Shown here piece by piece: positions 33,060 to 45,370 of a stretch of 64,000 nt of DNA; position 1 is the stretch's first letter, and each line of letters begins with the position of its first letter. Below the pieces are notes generated by a model. That model saw only the letters and a list, made by a program, of their open reading frames with translations. It did not search any database and had not been told where the DNA came from. Source of the stretch: Rhytidiadelphus loreus (taxonomy: Eukaryota; Streptophyta; Bryopsida; Hypnales; Hylocomiaceae); assembly GCA_947034895.1 (NCBI GenBank), contig OX344765.1, positions 15,753,001 to 15,817,000 of the forward strand, written 5' to 3'. The translations under genes and the position numbers were made by a program.

Positions 33060-35260
33060 AGTGTGAACTAGGCGGATTTGGAGCGCAATATGGCATCATG
33101 TGCCTTCAATGTTGCTTCATCCACATTCCTCTCAACCATAGTACTCAAAGTGCAATTGCTGTGAGCTGCAAATGTCTGTAACCCCGAGGTCGAACAAAAC
33201 AAAGCCTGCTAACATCGTCCAACAGCCGCAAGCTTCTCATATAGTGAACCGGGAGGAGTATATATATTCCAGACGCACTAATTCTGAAAAGCAATCAATC
33301 ACATCATGTAGTTTCGCATAAGATTAAGCCGGAAACAAACCAATTCAATACACGATCTATTGGATCCTGTTCAACGTTTCTAAGTAAATAAAATCCAATC
33401 TCTGGCTTGGACGTGAAGGCTTGGACTGGCTTCAGCTTGGACAGTTCAGTCACTCTTGCACTGTTTTCAGCTGAACTCCACCATTCAAAATTCCCCCCAG
33501 ACCCAACATGGATCTTCCAGCAAGAAGCTACTGCACGTAATTAATAATCCTTCTTGACTGTGAGACAATCATGTGTCCCAGTGTGATGATGTCAGAGAGA
33601 GCCTGGCCGTGCATACAGGAGCGCCTCGATCAGTCAGACTGAGTCCCCAGTACCATAATCATACTGTTATGGAAGCAGCTGTGGTGTGGTCGAGCCACCC
33701 AGGCCACCACTCTTACTTGCAACGCCAAGATTTTCAACTCTTACATGTGCACACCAGATTGAGCTTCTGTTGCTGCAGGACCTTTGTTTCCAATATTGCC
33801 AATGAAAGCTCTGTCCTAGCCTGGCATGTGACCGTGGATTGCAGCTATCTTACAAGGAAAGAGATTGCAATCTTGGTGTGCAGCTGGGTTACTCTTGGTT
33901 AGTGCATCCGCAAGCTTTGGAGCAAGTTATAATTAAAAAGAGTGCTAGCTCCACCACCTAACGAGCCGCACATGTAACTTTAAACAACTAACCACCTCCA
34001 CAGACTAGATTTATGGATATTCGATCTATTCCAGTAAAAACTAAAGATCTTCCTTCAGTGCATCCCCAAGCATGCTTTGGAAGAAGTTAGAATTTCCTAC
34101 CCAGCTTGCTTTGTACCTCCCCACTCCTACAGTAAAAGTGCGTGCTCCAACACCCAGCGAACCCGTCCGCAAGTTACAACGACATGTAACTAATTAAAAC
34201 CACCACCACCACCACCACCACCACCACCACAGACTAGATTTATGTACATTCGATCTCCTCCAGTAAAAACTAAAGATCTCCCATTGGTGAACGTTGAAAA
34301 ATAGTGATATTCTGTCGATCTAGTGATGAATCACTGTTGGCGAGCTAGAAGAAGGTCAGAGGACCGCTGTTACTGCCTGCTTGGTCCTACGACCGTTACA
34401 TTTCTACTACAGAGCTTCTATCTATTGATCTATCCATCCCTGTAACTCTGTAAGTACTTGGCTAAAACTGGAACGTCGGCACTACTCCACTCTCACTGAA
34501 GATATATGGTCGGCAAGTGGGAATCCATGTATGACTCGGACAGACCGACAGGCAGTGTATTAATCAATCTCCAAACGGTTTCACAACAATGGATCCATCT
34601 CACGAGCGAGGTTTGCAAGCAAGCTCCATGTAACTATTTATGCACATGATGATGCACCACACCACACCACAGAGAGTAGCCTACTAAGCTTAGCTTCATG
34701 CAACCTCTCCTGGGCGGGGCCGGGGCTGTTGGCTAGCTGTTACCCAAGCGAAACTAACTAAGCTAATGGAGGAAATTCTACTGCAAGTGCAAGCTAAGCA
34801 GGAGTTGACAGCCTGAGTAATACACATGAGAGGCGGAAGGTGAAACTGACAGGTTAGGGTAAATGATCAAGGTAGCTGATGGGTCCTTCCACCAACGTTC
34901 TTTATTACCCACCCCCGCCCCTGCCCCTGCAGTTGCCCTCCCCGGGCTTGGTTTTGTACTCCTCCCTAGCCTCCTGCTGCAAATTAATCATCACCCATTA
35001 TTCCTCAAAAGAAAAGCTAGCAAGCTAGCTACGCATAGCCTGTCTCTGGAAGTCTGGGACTCCCAGTCAGTGACATCTAAATACCTGAAAATTCTTCTAA
35101 TGATCATCACCACATTAGCGCACTGGGCAGAGCTCTGGGCACCACAACTTACTCCACAAGCTGAAGTTATTAAATTGGAGCTTTTCTCAATGGGACTGGG
35201 GGAGTGAGCAACACTGATGGACGGCAAAACTGAGTAATCGATGTACGTACAGGTGGGGCA
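33060..35260. promoter_or_regulatory. Upstream region of the TPD1-like gene (no defined element)
   Basis: About 2.2 kb of complex, relatively GC-rich sequence precedes the minus-strand start at 33059. Minus-strand TATATA stretches lie at 33257-33265 (+ strand TATATATAT), a plausible core promoter about 200 bases upstream. The 105- to 138-codon frames at 33573-35440 carry no domain. No conserved regulatory motif is claimed. Confidence 0.3.
33900..34290. repeat. Diverged tandem duplication with a (CAC)10 tract
   Basis: Two copies share GTGCATCC(G/C)CAAGC, AGTGC(T/G)(A/T)GCTCCA, ACATGTAACT and then AGACTAGATTTATG, ATTCGATCT and CCAGTAAAAACTAAAGATCT. The first spans about 33902-34058 and the second about 34059-34280. 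The second is longer because of a (CAC)n run at 34201-34230 and extra sequence. It lies about 0.9 kb upstream of the TPD1-like start. Confidence 0.75.
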
Positions 35261-35430
35261 GTTTTTGTTTTGTTTTTTTTGACACAAATGAAACGAAATT
35301 TCATTGCAAGACAGGGAAAACAAGCCCCAGTCACAGGTGGCCTGGGGAGAAGGCAGCGAAGACAAAAACAAAAGAAAGACCCGGGACAAAAGAAAGACCC
35401 GGGACAACTAAAATCACAGCACAGGGACTG
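35261..35430 (-). mobile_element. LINE 3'-end fragment
   Basis: Read on the minus strand it ends TGCAATGAAATTTCGTTTCA, TTTGTGTC and then an A-rich tail (AAAAAAAACAAAACAAAAAC), the usual 3' end of plant non-LTR retrotransposons. A short tandem AAAGAAAGACCCGGGACAA duplication lies at 35370-35406. No RT frame remains. Confidence 0.6.
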
Positions 35431-35454
35431 AGGGGCCAAGAAGGTTTCAATGAC

Positions 35455-35847
35455 TTAACCCCTAAACGTCAGAGACTATGTTTTCACCAAACTGTTCCAA
35501 AATCGCCCTTGTATTTACAAGCACCAAATTTTAGATGAAAAACATTTTTGGACACATGTAATTGTAGGATCTTGTAGTAAAATAGTTTGAAAAGATGTGG
35601 AAAAAATTTCAGAATTTTTCACTGTGTAGATTGCAAGATATTAACGTTTGAAGTGACAAAAATCCTTTTGGGGGGCCTTTGAAAATGTGGGCAGTTGCAT
35701 TTTACAAGGTCACATTTGTATGAAAACTATTCCTTGGGCACACATTGTGTGAAATTTTCAAAGAAATAAAATAAAAATTCCATCTATAGTGAGCTGCCCA
35801 AAATCACTATGTTGCCAAAAAATGTTGTTTGGACATTTAGGGGTTAA
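35455..35847. mobile_element. TTAA-flanked element (piggyBac-like ends), 393 bp
   Basis: It starts TTAACCCCTAAACGTCAGAG and ends TTGGACATTTAGGGGTTAA. Inside are ATTGTAGGATCTTGTAGTA, GTGGAAAAAATTTCAGAAT and GATTGCAAGATATTAACG, as in the copies at 27212 and 53353, but the right half is shortened. It appears to be an internally deleted derivative. Confidence 0.75.
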
Positions 35848-36914
35848 CTTGACCCTAAATCCCTATGCACCCAACATGTACCAATCCCCGCCTCAAAGTT
35901 CAAGGAGTAGGTATGGTCGCCATAAACCTCCCTAATAATAGAAACCCAATTGAGATGCTTGAATTAAAGCCATAGTAACAACCATGCTCATTTGGGCCGG
36001 GAAAGAGAATTTAAAAGGAAACCCAAATGAATCAACTTGTTACACATCCTTCCACCTTTGGGACCTCCTCTTTTGGTTATACTTTACAAGCTTGTCCACG
36101 CTACACCATAGAGATTTCATGTCCACACTTTCACTAGAAGGTCACAAGATCCTAAGCATGTTCAACTAAGTTTTGAGTTTGGTAAAAGGGCTTCAAAATG
36201 ACCAAGAGGCCATGGCATCAAAAAGGCACTTGACCTACTTAGCCCTATAGTAGAATAGGTCCAAGTTGCCTTATAGTGTCAATTGATTGGATTTGCTCTA
36301 AGGCCAACACTTTAAAGAAGTTTGAAGAGCTTGTCATGAAGCTTGTTATAAGCAAGATTGTATGTTGCAACTCCTTTACCAATTAGTAAGTCTCTTATAA
36401 AATCCTTATGTACAATCCTATTCCATCGCACCACACTTTATCTCCCACACTTTGTTGTTTTAAGGTTCATTTTGCGACTTGGCTTTAGGTCAAAAAGAAA
36501 GGCCAACAAAGGCTTGAGTCTACTTACCTCTTTACAAAGCCTATAGAAGTTGGATTGAACATTATTTTAATTATAATTGAGGATGCTCCCAATAGGTGAA
36601 AGCAAGAAACACTTGTTGATTATGTTGCATTTTGGGGTAGTACTGTGAGTACTATAAGCTCTTTAAGGAATAAAATAAAATAAATTGTAGATAATTAGAA
36701 GAGCACTAGAAATAACAAATTCCCCAAAATCGAGGTCTAAAAAAATTTACTCCATTTTAAAGTTATGCACAATAAATAAAAATTGATATTTTTTTGCCTT
36801 TCTGATAGAATTGCTAAAAAATAATGAAACCATTCAAAAAAATTAAAACAAAATAAACCATTTTTAAAAACTTTATGGAGATAATATTTCACAAAAATCT
36901 TATAGAAAGATATT

Positions 36915-37677
36915 TGGGTACAAGCATGCTTGGGTACCCCAGTTAGGAACCAAGGAACAGGAATGAAATAATTTTTGATTAGCCTATTTTACAAAAATAA
37001 ATTAGAGTAATTTTTTAAAAACATTGATTATTGTTAGAACACATATAGTCAAATAATTTTCATGAATCAAAAACTACTAAATCTTTAATTTTTAATTTTC
37101 ATATTTGTTAGGATATAGCAACTGATATCATATCAATGGAAAATATACATGTATATACAAGAATTTTACCATGATTTTTTGCCTATTCACTACTTTACAA
37201 ATTACTTTTCATGTTTTAATTATGAAATCCAAAAGAATCTCAAATTTTGAATTCCTTTTAAACGTAGCCCCTCTTTGTTATATTAGGGTGATTTGAAAAA
37301 TAATAATAAATAGTTAAATATCCCATATCACGTTATAGATTTCTAAAATTGGTTATTAAAACATCATAAACCAATGTAGTGATTTGAAAACACTTTATAC
37401 TAAATATTTATACTCCTTCTTGATTCCTGAATGAAAAATGGACACTGTGACAGAGTCCTGAATGGGGCTTCAGGAATCATATTAACAACTTTAATCAATT
37501 AAAGGCAATTTTTTTTTAATGATTTCATATTCTATTCTATTTGAAGCAAGTAAATTTGTATTAAAATTAAGTTTCTACAAAAAAATTTGTAGCCTAATCC
37601 TACATTAAAGAAATGAAATTCACTGCATATTATTGTGTGACGGTGTTTATGGGGTACCCCAAGCATGCTTGTACCCA
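36915..37677. mobile_element. MITE-like element with 26-bp self-palindromic terminal inverted repeats
   Basis: The left end is TGGGTACAAGCATGCTTGGG then TACCCC. The right end (37651-37677) is its complement, GGGGTACCCCAAGCATGCTT then GTACCCA. The 763-bp interior is AT-rich without a frame. The terminal repeat itself contains palindromes (CAAGCATGCTTG, GGGTACCC). No clear target-site duplication was resolved, so the superfamily is open. Confidence 0.7.
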
Positions 37678-37711
37678 TTTTTAGATGTCTAGAAATGTGC
37701 GCACAACAGAG

Positions 37712-37983
37712 CATTAGATGGAATTCAACTGCAATAGAGGGTTGCAAATTCCCCAATGTTCCCAAACGCTGGGAACTTTGCCATGCAGGATGCTGATGTG
37801 GTCGAGAGTCGATCACTTCAGCAAATATTAAAAAATTATTATTTTCATATTATTAATTTAAAATTTAAAATTTATTTTTATAATAGTTTTTTAATTATTT
37901 TTTTTTCCAAGCAAATAAGGCTAGTTCCCAACAACGGGAACAACCTGAAACGGCCATCCCGAAGGACAAAATCCCCTGTAATG
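37712..37983. mobile_element. MITE, CATTAGAAGAGATTT family, copy 2
   Basis: The ends are CATTAGATGGAATTC and AAAATCCCCTGTAATG. The interior has TTCCCAAACGCTGGGAAC, an A/T core and GTTCCCAACAACGGGAAC. The inside is the same type as at 19193, with 272 bp total. GC dinucleotides flank both ends (aGC|ATTAG and TAAT|GCc). Confidence 0.65.
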
Positions 37984-38312
37984 CCTTATTTGTAGCATTT
38001 ATGTGGTGGAAAATGAATTTTTTTGAACCCCTTCTACTAATTCTTACAATCTTAGTAGAAGAACATGGTATCCAAATTTTGAAGTGAAAATTGTCAATTT
38101 AGGATCATGATTACAGTACTAGTAAATTCTAAAACCTAAAGTGTGACAAATTAAATAAATTGAGTAAAAATAATATATGTTTTTTTTAGAAATTATAAAA
38201 AATATGTGTTAATTCAAGCAATGTATTTTTCACCTTCAATATGAATTTCAAGTATAACAAAAAAAATCCCTAGAAATTATATCCAATTCTATATTGTATG
38301 TACAACAACAAC

Positions 38313-38532
38313 GCTAGCATGTGAGCCTTAATATGCAAGCCTATGAGCCTTGAACCTAGATGTAAGTAGGTACTCTATAACTATTGAAGGTGTCTATAAC
38401 AAACAAACTTATTAGTCAATTATAATATGAATATCCTATAATTATAGAAGGTACCTATAATATAAGTATCTATAACATAGGAGCCTAGGCTCTTAGGCTC
38501 ATGGGCTCAAAATCCTGAGCTTATATACTAGC
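38313..38532. mobile_element. MITE with 3-bp AAC duplication, GCTAG-ended family, copy 1
   Basis: The left end is GCTAGCATGTGAGCCTTAA. The right end is CTGAGCTTATATACTAGC, the imperfect complement. A perfect AAC lies on both sides (38310-38312 and 38533-38535). The 220-bp interior is rich in CTATAAC/TATAATA and has GAGCCT / AGGCTC stems. No ORF is present. Confidence 0.75.
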
Positions 38533-39238
38533 AACTGTGGTGCGTGCAATATATGAAGCAAAATAGTACAAGTATTTCATACTTTCACCCTAAAGCATCC
38601 TTAATTGACACTGACTAGATAGCCCAACATCAATACGAATACAATCTAGGCCATGAATTTTTTGGTATTGCACTTTCTTGACTAGTTGAAGCTATTCTAA
38701 TGCATGATCACTTCACCAAACCCTAAATTTAATTGAACATAGAATGTTGTGACCTTTTGGTTTATTGGAGTTCATTTCAAATTCTATTGATGGCCCAAAA
38801 TGACATGACCATTACCATGACTTTGAAAAAACACAATTTGGGTTGCTCTTAAAGCAAGAGATTGGTTGAAACAATGATAGTTTCTAAATTTGATTACTTA
38901 ATAAATTAACGGGTCATGTCTTGTGGATGTAATACTATGAGTAGTTTAGAAATAATGAGTAAAGAGAGGAGACAAGAAGACACATGTGAGTTGTTAGGAA
39001 CCAAGTAGTCTTTCAAACCTTTGCATTGATGAATGAGTCGGTGTTGGAATTTAGGTTGTAAAGTCTTGATTGCCATATATTTGTCATTTCTCATGTTCTA
39101 AAACATCTCAATCAAGCTGATGATGATTGAATGCATGCATTGACTATTAAAGTTAAATTGTCATGTCATGTTCAATTCAATTGCTTTTGGTTGAAATTAA
39201 AGAGTAACAATTGATGCTAGTGTGTGGGTATGAAAATG

Positions 39239-39450
39239 CAAGCATGTGAGCCTTGAGCATATGTAGAAGTAGATATCCTACAACTACTAAAGGTGCTTAT
39301 AATATAAACATTTATACTATAAGTATCTATAACATAATTACACTATAATCATGGAAGTTGGATTTCTATAGTATATAGAGAGCTCTATAACATAGCTAGG
39401 TTATAATCTTTTAGGCTCATGGGCTTATGCTTCTAAGTTCATATAATAGC
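39239..39450. mobile_element. MITE, GCTAG-ended family, copy 2
   Basis: It is parallel in order to the copy at 38313: GCAAGCATGTGAGCCTTGAG, ACTACTAAAGGTGCTTATAA, AAGTATCTATAACATAA, TTAGGCTCATGGGCTTATG and ATATAATAGC, followed by AAC. It is more diverged and its left duplication has decayed (AAT). Confidence 0.65.
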
Positions 39451-42225
39451 AACCCTTGTTGGAAACGCAAGAATTTAGTAGCATGGAAATGATTAAGTAC
39501 ATCACCCTTGTCTATAGAAAATATTAAATAGTTTTGTGAACTTACTATGATACTGTCATCAAAAATTGTGATTCACATGTAAGAAAACCTCTAAAATAGT
39601 GGGCTAGGTAAAAGTTTTTCGATTTAGGTTGCACATCATGAAAGATGCCAAAATAGTGGAATACCACAAATTTAACAAATTGTTATTTACTAATCTAGGT
39701 CTATTCCATCATTTTGTGTTTTGAATCTTTTGTTAAATAGTAATTAGCTAGTTGTAAGATTACACAATAATAAATTTAATTTTGCAAGACATGATTGACT
39801 TTTCATCAAAAAGTTCAAAGTCACAATAATATCGATATTGGTTTGGACCTTAGGCTAGAATTTAGAAAGAGACCCATTCCACTTGTTACTCACACTTCTA
39901 CCTTTATCCCCTCTAGTTTATTCTTTATAAGTCCATCACTTTTGAGCTGTATGGCTAGCCTATAATTGTTGAAGCCAAACAAAAGATTCTTTTGAATATG
40001 TGATTGATGATTCGACCTATGTGCAATTTGCACTCACACTAAAAGGTTACAAGATTCTATAGTCAACAAAGTCTAGGGCTTGATTAGCCTTGCATTGGGT
40101 GATTTCAACTAGCAAAAAACATTCAACAGGGCCTATAGTAGAACTAGTACCAATCTGAATACCTTGTTGGGATTGATTGAGATTGGAAGGCAATCTTTTA
40201 TCAATCCCAATTATAATCCCAATTGTCAACATTAGTATTGGACCCAATTTGTTTCTTGATGTAGTAAATCTTCTACTTACTATGGAATTTGGGCTCAAAA
40301 AGTTGGAATGGGTTGAAAATTATGATTGTATAAACTAAAATTTTGTTGCTCTCTCCGCTACGATTAACACCCAACTAAAGGTTTTGGAACTCAATTTTGG
40401 GATTGAAAGACCTTAGCAATGGAAATTTCCATACAAATATTGAATCATGAAAACATTACATTTCTATTGGTAATCAATTTTCATTGAATTCTTCAATTCT
40501 TCATTTATAATTCTATTTAATCCTTAAAGGACAAAGGGGTGACCTTGAAAATTGTCCCTTTTCATTACTATGTGAGTCATAGACTTTAGAAATAGCAAAA
40601 GCACTCATTGGAAGTCAAACTACTATAGAAGACCTCCCCTTTTTACAACAAAATTTTGAAGATGAATAGTTGCACTTCTATCCTACTGCAAAGATTCCTT
40701 GTCATTCATCAAACACCAAATTTCTTCCTGGACATTTAAAGGTTAAAATATATAATTAAAAAAAAATTCTCTATAATAAACAATTTGAAAAAATGAATAT
40801 GCAACCATAGAGTGTTGGCTTTTTAATTTAGAATAATAAAATAAAAATTTGCACCATTATGCTCTACATTATATTGTAAATATAGAGAGGAATAAAAAAA
40901 AATTCAAAATTTTTTAGCATCAATTGCATTTGATTTGAATTGTTTCCCTTTATATTCAGAAATTCATGATAATTTCTTAAAATGAAAAAAATGAAAAAAA
41001 GAAAAAGAAAAATTACAACTAATAGAAAACATGTAATCACATCTCTAGAAAATTGATACAAAAAATCACATTCATAGGCTTTATAAATGAAGTTTGAAAA
41101 AGTAGTAATAGGCTTGTTTTTAGGAGGTTGTAAGAATTTGTTGTTGGTCTTGGCAACTTTAAACTCGTTACTGTAGATTTTAGAGATGCAATAGACAATT
41201 TTGAATTCTATACTTGTCAATAAAGACCCCTAAAGATATGGACCCTATCCCAGATTCTATATTTATAAAATAGATCCATTCAAATTTCATGTTTTGTGAA
41301 TTCAAATTCAAAATATTATAGCCTTGGTTTCGTAAATTAATTGAACCCCAAAAATTCCATTGTTTCTCTTAAAAATCTTTTGAACTCCCTCAATTAAAAA
41401 GACATTGAGTTTTTTTATTGGATTCTCTATAGATCTTGCCCCCTATTTGCAAAGTCAACTCTCCTATTTGTTGTTTTTAAAATTCCAAATTCTTCTTGCC
41501 TTTGTTTTGGAAATTCATTGAACCTCAAAATTTTCTATTGGTTCCTTCAAAACTTTTAAACTCCCTCAAAAAATTGACTAAATCAATTTTGTCCCAGAGG
41601 TCATCACTAGAATCACTAAGCACCATGATGCAACTTCTATACATGAATAATCAATGTAACCATGATGAAATCAAGATAGATACTTTAGCATCCAAATAGA
41701 TGAGAATAGTCCATGCTTAAGGATAATAATATGTATAAAGGCTTTACAAGCATCACTTAGTCAAAAAGGCTTTGAAATTGCTCCTATATATGATGGTAGA
41801 GAGGTCTAATGATTTGGATAATCTTCTAGTAATACTATGCAACCTTTAAGTTTTGGAACCTCAACAAAAAGATTGGATACGAAATTTGACACAATGCTTC
41901 TATTTTTGAAAGTGAATTGACCAAAATATATGTGAAATATTCTTGTCATGTTGAGTTTTTTGCCAAATTTTTTTAATCCAATAAGTTTAAATATATTGCA
42001 ATAACCAAAAGGGCCTCAATAGGTCCTCCAATCTTATATTGATGCTATTCAAAGTGCCAGAACAATTACATTCACCAAGATAAAGCCAATTGAGTGAAAT
42101 GGACACTATTTATTCAGACTTTGAATTCCCTTCCCAAAGAGAGAGAATATATAGGCATTGAACTTGAAATTACAAGCTACCTTCACTAGAAGCAAATGGA
42201 TTTGCAAATTAATGCGGTCAATAAC
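39451..42225. other. AT-rich intergenic stretch with one small TTAA element
   Basis: No gene is seen. The longest frame (40864-41220, minus, 118 codons) is a low-complexity F/I/L/N-rich chance frame with no domain or splice support. Confidence 0.4.
40517..40746. mobile_element. TTAA-flanked element, 230 bp, degenerate
   Basis: It starts TTAATCCTTAAAGGACAAAG and ends CCTGGACATTTAAAGGTTAA. The inverted CCTTAAAGGAC / GGACATTTAAAGG ends and TTAA borders match the larger family. The interior is short and carries GATTCCTTGTCATTC only. It is either an old or a strongly deleted copy. Confidence 0.5.
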
Positions 42226-43116
42226 TTAACCCATAAAGAAGCAGACATTAAACTCAAATACTGTCCTACAAAGTCAATTTTGGTCAAATGTTCACAAAAT
42301 TTTAAAACAAGGTGTGGACATATACCCCTTTAGTGACAATACTTTTTTTTTCCAATTGGATGCCTAGATCAAAAGTTATACTGCCCGGAAAAATTTGGGC
42401 ATCTTCGGCTTAAATCTTCATTGACTTTTGAAATTTGACATTAATGTAACTAATAAAATATGACATAAAATTTTCTGAAAAGAATAAAATTTAGTTCTAA
42501 AATCACATTCTAAGAGGAGTCAAACTTTGTTAGCTATGTTGGCACAGGTTCAAGAAAAAATATTTTACTTTTAACTTCAAGCTCTATTATCCTACAATTT
42601 GTGTAGTCAAAGTTCTTGAAATTTTCCCACATATTCCAAATGTTTGTCTCTAACTTTTCACCATTTGGATTTCAAATAATTTCACAAGAAATTGTCAAAA
42701 AATGACTAGTGTATTGCAAATTCACTTAACCTCCTTGCATTGAAGGGTGATTTAGAGTAAGATAGACTCTATATTTGCTTCTAAAATATTTCATGAGTGT
42801 ATCTAACAAGATTTAGAACTCAATGAGAGATTCAAATCTATCAAGACCAAAAAAATTTACTCCAAGAGGGCTCAAAGTTTGCTGAACCATTTCGTAAGAA
42901 TGAAAAAAAATTGTTTTTTTCACTTCAAACATTATAATCTTTCAATCTATGCAATTAAATGGGATAAATTTTATTTGACACATTGTTATAATATTCTACT
43001 ATACTTTTGTATTGTTGAAGTTCAAAAGAAATTATTTTTAATTTAAGGCGATGCACTAAAAAATAGCAATTTTTGACAATTTCTCTTGAAAAACACCCCC
43101 GGTCCTTTAGAGTTAA
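42226..43116. mobile_element. TTAA-flanked element (piggyBac-like ends), 891 bp, second subfamily
   Basis: The ends are TTAACCCATAAAGAAGC and CCCGGTCCTTTAGAGTTAA. Its interior (AGTCAATTTTGGTCAAATGT, CCTAGATCAAAAGTTATACT) differs from the copy at 27212 but recurs at 43840-43970. There is no coding frame. Confidence 0.65.
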
Positions 43117-43246
43117 GCAAATAGTTCACATGATACCTCTAAAGGGGACAATTTTTTCAATGATCATTCCATCCTTCTAAGGTGAATTTTTCCCTCATAT
43201 GGTTGGTTTAGTTTGATTGCATTAATTCCTAAAAGCCAATTGTCCA

Positions 43247-43812
43247 TTAACCTCGAAGCGCTCCAATGTCCAATTTTTGAATGATGTATAGATTCAAAAT
43301 TAAACTTCTTTCTCATTACAACATGGATGAAAGTCATCCTAATTTTTAGAGATACTTTATGAAGTTGTAGTCCTATCCAAGGGTTGGATTTGTTGTTACT
43401 AGAGCACATATTTTTCTAAAATTACAAATGTGGAAGTATGTGAAGTGGTTGACTTGCATTGACTCTAGTTCAAACTTGGAATTGCAAAAATGAGGTCATA
43501 GACTCAATGATCAAAAGAATTCCATGTCAAGAGAACCTCATTTCAAATCCTCTCCAACAAAATTTACCTCAAAAATGATAATATTTTGCTTGTAATTGAA
43601 TTTAGAAGGAATTTTTAAATTTTCCTTTCAAAATTTATAGAAAAATATTGGTGACAGCATTGGTGAATCTAACTATATGGATAGAATCTAAAACTAAAAC
43701 TCTACAACTTCTATTTGCATCTCAATCTCAAAATATTCTTCCAAATAGTACTTTATGATGATTTTTCTGAAATTGTCAATTTTTGAAATGAGTCTGGACG
43801 CTTAGGGGTTAA
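43247..43812. mobile_element. TTAA-flanked element, 566 bp
   Basis: It starts TTAACCTCGAAGCGCTCCA and ends GTCTGGACGCTTAGGGGTTAA. The ends pair as CCTCGAAGCG / CGCTTAGGGG, a variant of the family terminus. It follows the previous copy by 130 bases. A minus-strand frame inside shows no domain. Confidence 0.55.
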
Positions 43813-44340
43813 ACAAACAATTGAAAATCCAGGTAGATTGCGATGAAGTTAATTTTGGTCAGATGTTCATGAAATTTTGACACTAGGTGTGAACATGTAT
43901 CCCCTTCGTAGGAATGTAAATTTTTTTTCCAATCAAATGCCTAGATCAAAAGTTATATTGCCCTAAACCATTTTTCTAATCAACAACATTTGCAAAAACT
44001 CCTCCTTTACTTCTAAAATTTGGCAAGTATGTAAATTACATGATACAAGATGCAAATGTCCAAAAAAATTAACCATTTGTAGTGTAAAAATCTCATTGTA
44101 GGAGGAATTAAAGTCTGTTGGCCCTATTACTCCTATTAGGCAAGGTTGAAAAAGACACTTTTTCTTCTAACTTCAAACATTATAATCTTTCAATCCATGC
44201 AATCAAAGTTTCTGAAATTTTTTCTATGCATTCTGACAGTAGTCTAGTACAAATTTGAACAATTGAACTTTGCAAAAAAAACTTTTTTTTTTCCCATTTT
44301 TTTCTCATTGTCCTAAAAAGTGACAATTTTTAGGAGTTAA
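43813..44340. mobile_element. 5'-truncated copy of the second TTAA subfamily
   Basis: GTTAATTTTGGTCAGATGTT and CCTAGATCAAAAGTTATATT match the interior of 42226-43116. The right end reads GTGACAATTTTTAGGAGTTAA. The left terminus is not recognisable, so this copy was probably cut by or fused with the element at 43247-43812. Confidence 0.5.
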
Positions 44341-44403
44341 TCTTCTCGTGTTCAATCAAATGGAAATAGGGTGAAAGTGTTTTGTTGTTGGTCCTCTTTA
44401 GTC

Positions 44404-44475
44404 ATGCGTCATTATATTTTTGCAATGAAATTCCGTTTCATTTGTGTCAAAAAATAAACAAATAAAAAAAGGGTG
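44404..44475 (+). mobile_element. LINE 3'-end fragment
   Basis: TTTTGCAATGAAATTCCGTTTCATTTGTGTCAAAAAATAAACAAAT is present in segments: GCAATGAAATTCCG, TTTCATTTGTGTC, then an A-rich tail. This is the same 3' end as at 35261-35430 but in the opposite orientation. Confidence 0.6.
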
Positions 44476-44845
44476 AAATATTGAAAGTGAGGAATTGAGG
44501 ATTGCCACTGCACCTATGAATCTATGATTGTTTGTACAGATTTAACAGATTCAGTTGGTGCCGGTGCCAGCCTGCCTGATTTGACTGCTGGTTGACTACC
44601 GAGGCATTTGACTAAGCCTACTTGAGAAGCCTTCCTTTGCAAATCGAGGGAAGTCATTGCGGGTCTGCCCGCCCAGCAGTGGCAAAGTTTAATAAGCTAA
44701 TTGATGATGCTCGAAGGCAACTGCAACAAACTTTGACTTTTTTCTGCCTTTTTTTTCCCCCTTCCCTTGTAAACTCACATGTACATATTCTTGCCTACAA
44801 TGTAGAGTCTCTATTTACAAGATAAATAATTACCCGTTTTTTTTA

Positions 44846-45370
44846 GATTTCTTTTTTTTTTTTTGAAACACATGGACAATTTCCATTGAAAGGGGAAACA
44901 GTACACAGAACCAGAAGGGCAAGCCCTCGGCGGAAATATTTAAGTTTTCACAATCTAAATAGCAGCCAACCAAAGCAAGCAACCCAAGGAAAACTACGAG
45001 AAGGCCTCAAGTCCAAAGAACAAGCCGAAGCCAAGCGTCCAGCCAAGTCAGCATAAGACAAGGAGGCAGGTCCTATACCTTATAAAACCAACTCCTATGA
45101 ATCCCGAGATCAAGTTACCGCCTTAGATTTTTCTTAAACAAATGAAACAAAATTTCATTGCAAAGAGCAAAATACAAGCTCGCCAACCACAAATGGTTTG
45201 GTGGGAAGGAACCACCACAAATAAGGCTACGAACTCAAAGACAAATCGGACCAGCAAATGGAGGAGCCAAATTCCACAAGACACAACACAAGGAGAGTCC
45301 GCAAGGCCTCTTGGAGCCGGCAATGCAAGGGTACCTTTCATAAATGACCAGTTTCAAGCCCATGGAAATT
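44846..45370 (-). mobile_element. Two adjacent LINE 3'-end-like fragments
   Basis: On the minus strand, 45124-45370 ends TTTGCAATGAAATTTTGTTTC then ATTTGTTTAAGAAAAA, and 44846-45115 ends CTTTCAATGGAAATTGTCC then ATGTGTTTC and a poly-A tail. They differ enough to be separate insertions or two LINE families. Flanking text with GGCTTGCCC / CTTGGAGCC is non-coding. Confidence 0.5.

Noticed and set aside
34991..35439. Minus-strand frames of 138 and 89 codons rich in Ser, Cys and Phe
   Set aside because: The right part is a LINE 3' end with an A-rich tail and a tandem duplication. The apparent repeats FLLSRVFLL come from the duplicated nucleotide unit, not from a protein family.
40864..41220. 118-codon minus-strand frame
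   Set aside because: It has low-complexity F/I/N/L composition typical of chance frames in AT-rich DNA.
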